DNA from: Lutibacter oceani
GTDB taxonomy: Bacteria > Bacteroidota > Bacteroidia > Flavobacteriales > Flavobacteriaceae
NCBI RefSeq assembly: GCF_003384935.1
Contig: NZ_QTTQ01000010.1
Coordinates: forward strand, 372,001-436,000
Reading direction: 5' to 3'
DNA length: 64,000 nucleotides
In this document: positions 60,593 through 64,000 of the stretch, piece by piece
How positions within the stretch are numbered: position 1 is the first letter of the stretch
Layout: every line of letters begins with the position of its first letter
Made by a program: the position numbers and the translations under genes
The notes under the pieces: generated by a model
The model's input: the letters and a program-made list of their open reading frames with translations, nothing else
Told to the model about the DNA's origin: nothing
The model's database searches: none

Positions 60593-63463
60593 TTATTGTT
60601 TCACTTTTTCTAAAGGAATTTCTTCACCTTCTTTATCAATTAATTTAACTTCATCAAAGCCCATATTTTTAAATTGTGCATATTGAGTTGCTGCATCTCC
60701 TACAACTAAATACATCATTTTAGATTCATCTAAATATTTATTAGCCAATTCTTTATGCTGCTCTAATGTCATATTATTAATAATTGCCTCTTCACCTTTA
60801 ATATAGTCAGGAGCTAAATTATAATTACTCATTTCCTGCAACATTCCTAATAATGAAAATTGTGTTTCAAAACGACGTGCATTTGATTTTATCAATGAAT
60901 TTTTAGTGAATTGTAGATCATCGTCACTAATTCCTTCTTTATACTTTGTGATTTGATCTTTAAAAATTTGAACAGATTCTCCTGTTGTATTTGTTCTAAC
61001 ACTTGAAGATGCTGTAAAAGTACCAGGAGTTTTAGATCCACTAAAATTGGTTCTTGCTCCGTAAGTATAACCTTTTTCTTCTCTTAAAATTAAATTTACA
61101 TTTCCTGAAAAAGAACCTCCTAATTTGTAATTCATTACTTCAACAGGATAAAAGTCTTTATCGGTTCTTGGTAATGCAATATAACCAATATTAATAACCG
61201 ATTGTTTTGCATTAGGTATATCAACAAAATATAAAGATGATTTATCTCTGTTATTTACAATAGGATATGTTGGAATAATAACTTCCTTAGCTTTCCATTT
61301 CTCTTCTAAACTACTTAGTTTTTCAAGACTTTCTTTTTTATTAATATTACCAACTATATGAAAAGTACTAATTGATGGTGAAAAGTTTTTGGTATAAAAA
61401 TCTTTTAAATCATCAATTGTAATTGCTTCTACTGAGGCAACTGTTCCACTTGTTGGGTAACTAAATATATGATCTTCACCGTATAAAATTTTATTATAAA
61501 CTCTTCCTGCAACTGCATTTGGATTGGCATCAGAACGTTTAATTTGATTTATTGTACTTGTTTTAATACGCGCAAATTCTTCTTCGTCCCAACGAGGTTC
61601 TAATAAAATTTCTTCAACTAAAGCCAATGTTTTATCTAAATTTCTAACCAATGTATTTCCTCTAACAACAATAGATTCGTTGGTGGTGTACATATTAATA
61701 CTGGCACCTAACATTTCAATTTCCTCTTCTAATTCTTCAGGAGTTTTATTTACTGTTCCTTCCATTAAAATATCGGTCATTAAATTAGCAACACCATTTT
61801 TATTTTTATCATCTAATAAATGACCTCCTTCAATAACTAAACTAAAGTTTACTGTTGGTATTTCATTTTGTTCAATTCCAAAAACTTTAATTCCATTATC
61901 TAAAGTAGCAGTCCAACTTTCTGGAATATTTAATTTTGGAGTTTCACCTTGAGCTGGTTCAACTGATCTATCAAAATTTGATGGAGTTTTAACAACTTCG
62001 TCATTAGCATCTACAACAGTTTTTTCAACATTTTCTTTTATTTCTTCTTCAACAACTTCTGCTTTTACAGAATTGTCAGTAATTAAATCTAATTGTCCCT
62101 TAGGCACAAAACTTGTCATTACAAAAGGTTTACCTTTTATATATTTATCATATACACGTACTACATCTTCTTTTGTAACTTTTTTAATATTTTCAATATC
62201 CTGCTCAATAAATTCAGGTGTTCCCGCAAATACATTGTACTGTGCTAATTGAAAAGATTTTCCTAAAACACTACTAATTCCGTTGTAAAAACTTGTTTCT
62301 AAACCAGCTTTTATACGTTCAATATCTTTATCTGTAATTCCTTCTTTTTCAAATAAATCGAATGCTTCAAATATTCCGGCTTCAACATCTTTTAAACTTT
62401 TGCCACTATTTGCCGTGATAATTATATGAAATTCTCCAGCCAATTCTTGAGATCTATTGTATGCAGTTGTTCTTGATGTTAATTCTTTTTCTTTTACAAG
62501 TACTTTATACAATGGTGCTTTTTTACCACTTGATAATATTTCAGATAAAAAATCTAATGCATAAGCATCATCAGTATATTGTTGAAGTGTTGGCCATACC
62601 ATATGAAGTTGCGGAGCATTTGCAAAATTATCTTCATGATAAAAACGTTTAGTTTCAGTAATAGTAACAGGTTGAGGCTCCATAGGGCTCACTTCTTCTC
62701 TTCTTTTTATTTCGCCAAAATATTTTTCAATTAATGCTTTAGCAGCATCCGTTTCAAAATCACCTGCTAAAACCAAGGTTGCATTATTTGGTCCGTAAAA
62801 CTTATTGTAAAACTCTTTTACATCCTCAACTGTAGCATTTTGAAGATCTTCTAATTCACCTATAACTTGCCAGTTATAAGGGTGACCTTCAGGATAAATA
62901 TTTTTATCTAACACCCAATTTGTATGTCCGTATGGATTGTTATCTACACGTTGTCTTTTTTCATTTTGAACAACCTCTTGCTGGTTATAAAAAGCAGATT
63001 CTGTAACAGTATTAATTAAATACCCCATACGATCACTTTCTAACCATAATACAGTTTCTAACGCATTATTTGGAACAACTTCATAATAAATAGTTCCATC
63101 TTTCCAGGTTCCACCGTTCAAAGTTCCACCAGCATCTTGAATTTTTTTGAAAAACTGGTCTTGCGGTACATTTTCAGATTCTTGAAATAACATATGCTCA
63201 AACAAATGCGCAAATCCTGTTCTACCAGTTTTTTCCCTATTAGAACCAACTCCATATTGAATTGCTAAAGAAACAATTGGATCACTTTTATCTTGATGAA
63301 GTACAACATCAAGTCCATTTTCTAATTCATACTTTTCAAATTCAACAGAAAAATTGGTAGCACTCTTCTCATTTTCATTTAAATTCCCTTTACATGAAAT
63401 AAACATTAAAGGCAATACCAATAAGGCTAAAAATGAAATCTTTAAATATTTTTTAAACATCAT
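60593..63463 (-). CDS. Lipoprotein M16 metallopeptidase (two-domain)
   Basis: A 956-residue peptidase with lipobox FISC (lipidated C24), so anchored in a membrane facing the periplasm. The first M16 unit (about 40-480) has the inverted zinc motif HLFEH (H86, E89, H90) and a downstream Glu in the region of ESAFYNQQEVVQNEK. The second (about 515-930) keeps the fold (TPEELEEEIEMLGASINMY) without the zinc motif and is likely structural, as in PqqL/pitrilysin-type proteins. A charged linker joins the two. It probably degrades peptides in the periplasm. Start could be the first or second Met. Confidence 0.92.
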   Translation of the reverse strand: MMFKKYLKISFLALLVLPLMFISCKGNLNENEKSATNFSVEFEKYELENGLDVVLHQDKSDPIVSLAIQYGVGSNREKTGRTGFAHLFEHMLFQESENVPQDQFFKKIQDAGGTLNGGTWKDGTIYYEVVPNNALETVLWLESDRMGYLINTVTESAFYNQQEVVQNEKRQRVDNNPYGHTNWVLDKNIYPEGHPYNWQVIGELEDLQNATVEDVKEFYNKFYGPNNATLVLAGDFETDAAKALIEKYFGEIKRREEVSPMEPQPVTITETKRFYHEDNFANAPQLHMVWPTLQQYTDDAYALDFLSEILSSGKKAPLYKVLVKEKELTSRTTAYNRSQELAGEFHIIITANSGKSLKDVEAGIFEAFDLFEKEGITDKDIERIKAGLETSFYNGISSVLGKSFQLAQYNVFAGTPEFIEQDIENIKKVTKEDVVRVYDKYIKGKPFVMTSFVPKGQLDLITDNSVKAEVVEEEIKENVEKTVVDANDEVVKTPSNFDRSVEPAQGETPKLNIPESWTATLDNGIKVFGIEQNEIPTVNFSLVIEGGHLLDDKNKNGVANLMTDILMEGTVNKTPEELEEEIEMLGASINMYTTNESIVVRGNTLVRNLDKTLALVEEILLEPRWDEEEFARIKTSTINQIKRSDANPNAVAGRVYNKILYGEDHIFSYPTSGTVASVEAITIDDLKDFYTKNFSPSISTFHIVGNINKKESLEKLSSLEEKWKAKEVIIPTYPIVNNRDKSSLYFVDIPNAKQSVINIGYIALPRTDKDFYPVEVMNYKLGGSFSGNVNLILREEKGYTYGARTNFSGSKTPGTFTASSSVRTNTTGESVQIFKDQITKYKEGISDDDLQFTKNSLIKSNARRFETQFSLLGMLQEMSNYNLAPDYIKGEEAIINNMTLEQHKELANKYLDESKMMYLVVGDAATQYAQFKNMGFDEVKLIDKEGEEIPLEKVKQ

Positions 63464-63583
63464 TTAATAATTTTTTAGATTTCAATAAATATACAATACA
63501 ATTTTTAATAAAAAACCTGAAAGTATTTAGATTTTGTTAATTCTTAATTTTATAACTATTTTGGTACCAACCAAATGTAATTT

Positions 63584-64000
63584 ATGATTAAAAAAGCAAC
63601 ACGTCTGTTTGATTTTGCATACAATCAACTCTCAAATAATCCACAAGAAAAATGTTTCAATTCTAAAACTGATTCTAAATGGGTTGCAACTTCAACAAAA
63701 CAATATCTTGAACAAGCAAATACTATTAGCAGAGCATTGCTTCGTTTAGGCATAAAACCAAACGATAAAATTGTAGTTGTTACAACAAACAACAGGGTTG
63801 AATGGAGTATACTGGATATTGCAATTTTACAAATTGGCGCTGTTAATGTGCCTTTATACCCTACAATATCAAGTGCTGATTACCAATACATTATCAACCA
63901 TTCTGATGCTGTTTTATGTTTTGTTTCAGATAATGATTTGGCTAAAAAAGTTACCAAAATAAAGGAAAAGACAAATTTAAAAACTATATATTCATTTGAT
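63584..64000 (+). CDS. Long-chain acyl-CoA synthetase (AMP-binding), partial
   Basis: The first 139 residues of an adenylate-forming enzyme; the rest lies beyond the right edge. Seen: TRLFDFAYNQLSNNP, SKWVATSTKQYLEQANTISRALLRLGIKPNDKIVV, split over about 30-68, then NNRVEWSILDIAILQIGAVNVPLYPTISSADYQYI, split over about 73-107, which is typical of FadD-type long-chain fatty acid-CoA ligases. The AMP-binding P-loop is not reached. The start ATG is the first in frame after the M16 gene, divergent from it by 120 nt. Confidence 0.85.
   Translation, partial: MIKKATRLFDFAYNQLSNNPQEKCFNSKTDSKWVATSTKQYLEQANTISRALLRLGIKPNDKIVVVTTNNRVEWSILDIAILQIGAVNVPLYPTISSADYQYIINHSDAVLCFVSDNDLAKKVTKIKEKTNLKTIYSFD

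Overview
The window looks like a chromosomal segment of an AT-rich member of the Bacteroidetes, most likely a flavobacterium (Flavobacteriaceae). The grounds are: promoter-like TTTG / TAnnTTTG boxes and little Shine-Dalgarno signal; a protein with a type IX secretion C-terminal domain and a PorV/PorQ-like barrel; a bacillithiol deacetylase (BshB1); a system II haem ligase fused as CcsBA; and endonuclease III and RecQ forms that lack their metal-binding cysteines. Genus cannot be fixed from the sequence alone.

Region 1 (1-13106) is the most unusual part. Leftward, a thioredoxin-like protein precedes a partial FAD:protein FMN transferase (ApbE). Rightward runs a tightly packed 12-kb operon: a membrane cytochrome b with two His pairs spaced 14 residues apart; a membrane-anchored ferredoxin/flavoprotein oxidoreductase; two exported c-type cytochromes with 23 and 31 CXXCH motifs (54 in total) whose genes overlap; a probable outer-membrane beta-barrel; a lipoprotein with two OB-like (NrfJ-like) domains; and CcsBA, which attaches haem. 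Read together, it suggests a route for electrons between cytoplasmic NAD(P)H or quinone, the periplasm and possibly the cell exterior. The direction of flow and the outside partner are not visible. The 31-haem gene shows fresh DNA-level tandem duplication.

Region 2 (13107-29900) is mixed housekeeping: peroxiredoxin, endonuclease III, an ECF sigma factor followed by an unlisted 46-residue protein, UvrA, a TPR protein, tRNA-His, BshB1, a secreted leucine-rich-repeat protein, and a MarR-RND-TolC efflux operon preceded by a perfect 44-bp palindrome. An RlmL-like methyltransferase, another methyltransferase and a ZIP transporter follow.

Region 3 (29900-47820) holds RecQ, an envelope cluster (KdsD-TatC-AhpD-like-LptB), a prolyl oligopeptidase, phosphatidylserine synthase, a YheT-type hydrolase, a PorV/PorQ-like protein, a DUF4105 protein, RecG, an RsmB/NOL1-type methyltransferase and a large secreted endonuclease I with type IX sorting domain.

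Region 4 (47820-60590) is the complete histidine operon hisGDCBHAF(IE), read leftward. It has a previously unlisted 18-residue leader peptide containing five His codons and an attenuator terminator, and it ends in a clear terminator. Its gaps are filled with palindromic repeats of at least four families. Two of these families also lie in frame inside purL, one reaches into the start of hisH, and one sits inside the loop of the terminator after purL. An M16 metalloprotease pair and the start of an acyl-CoA synthetase close the window.
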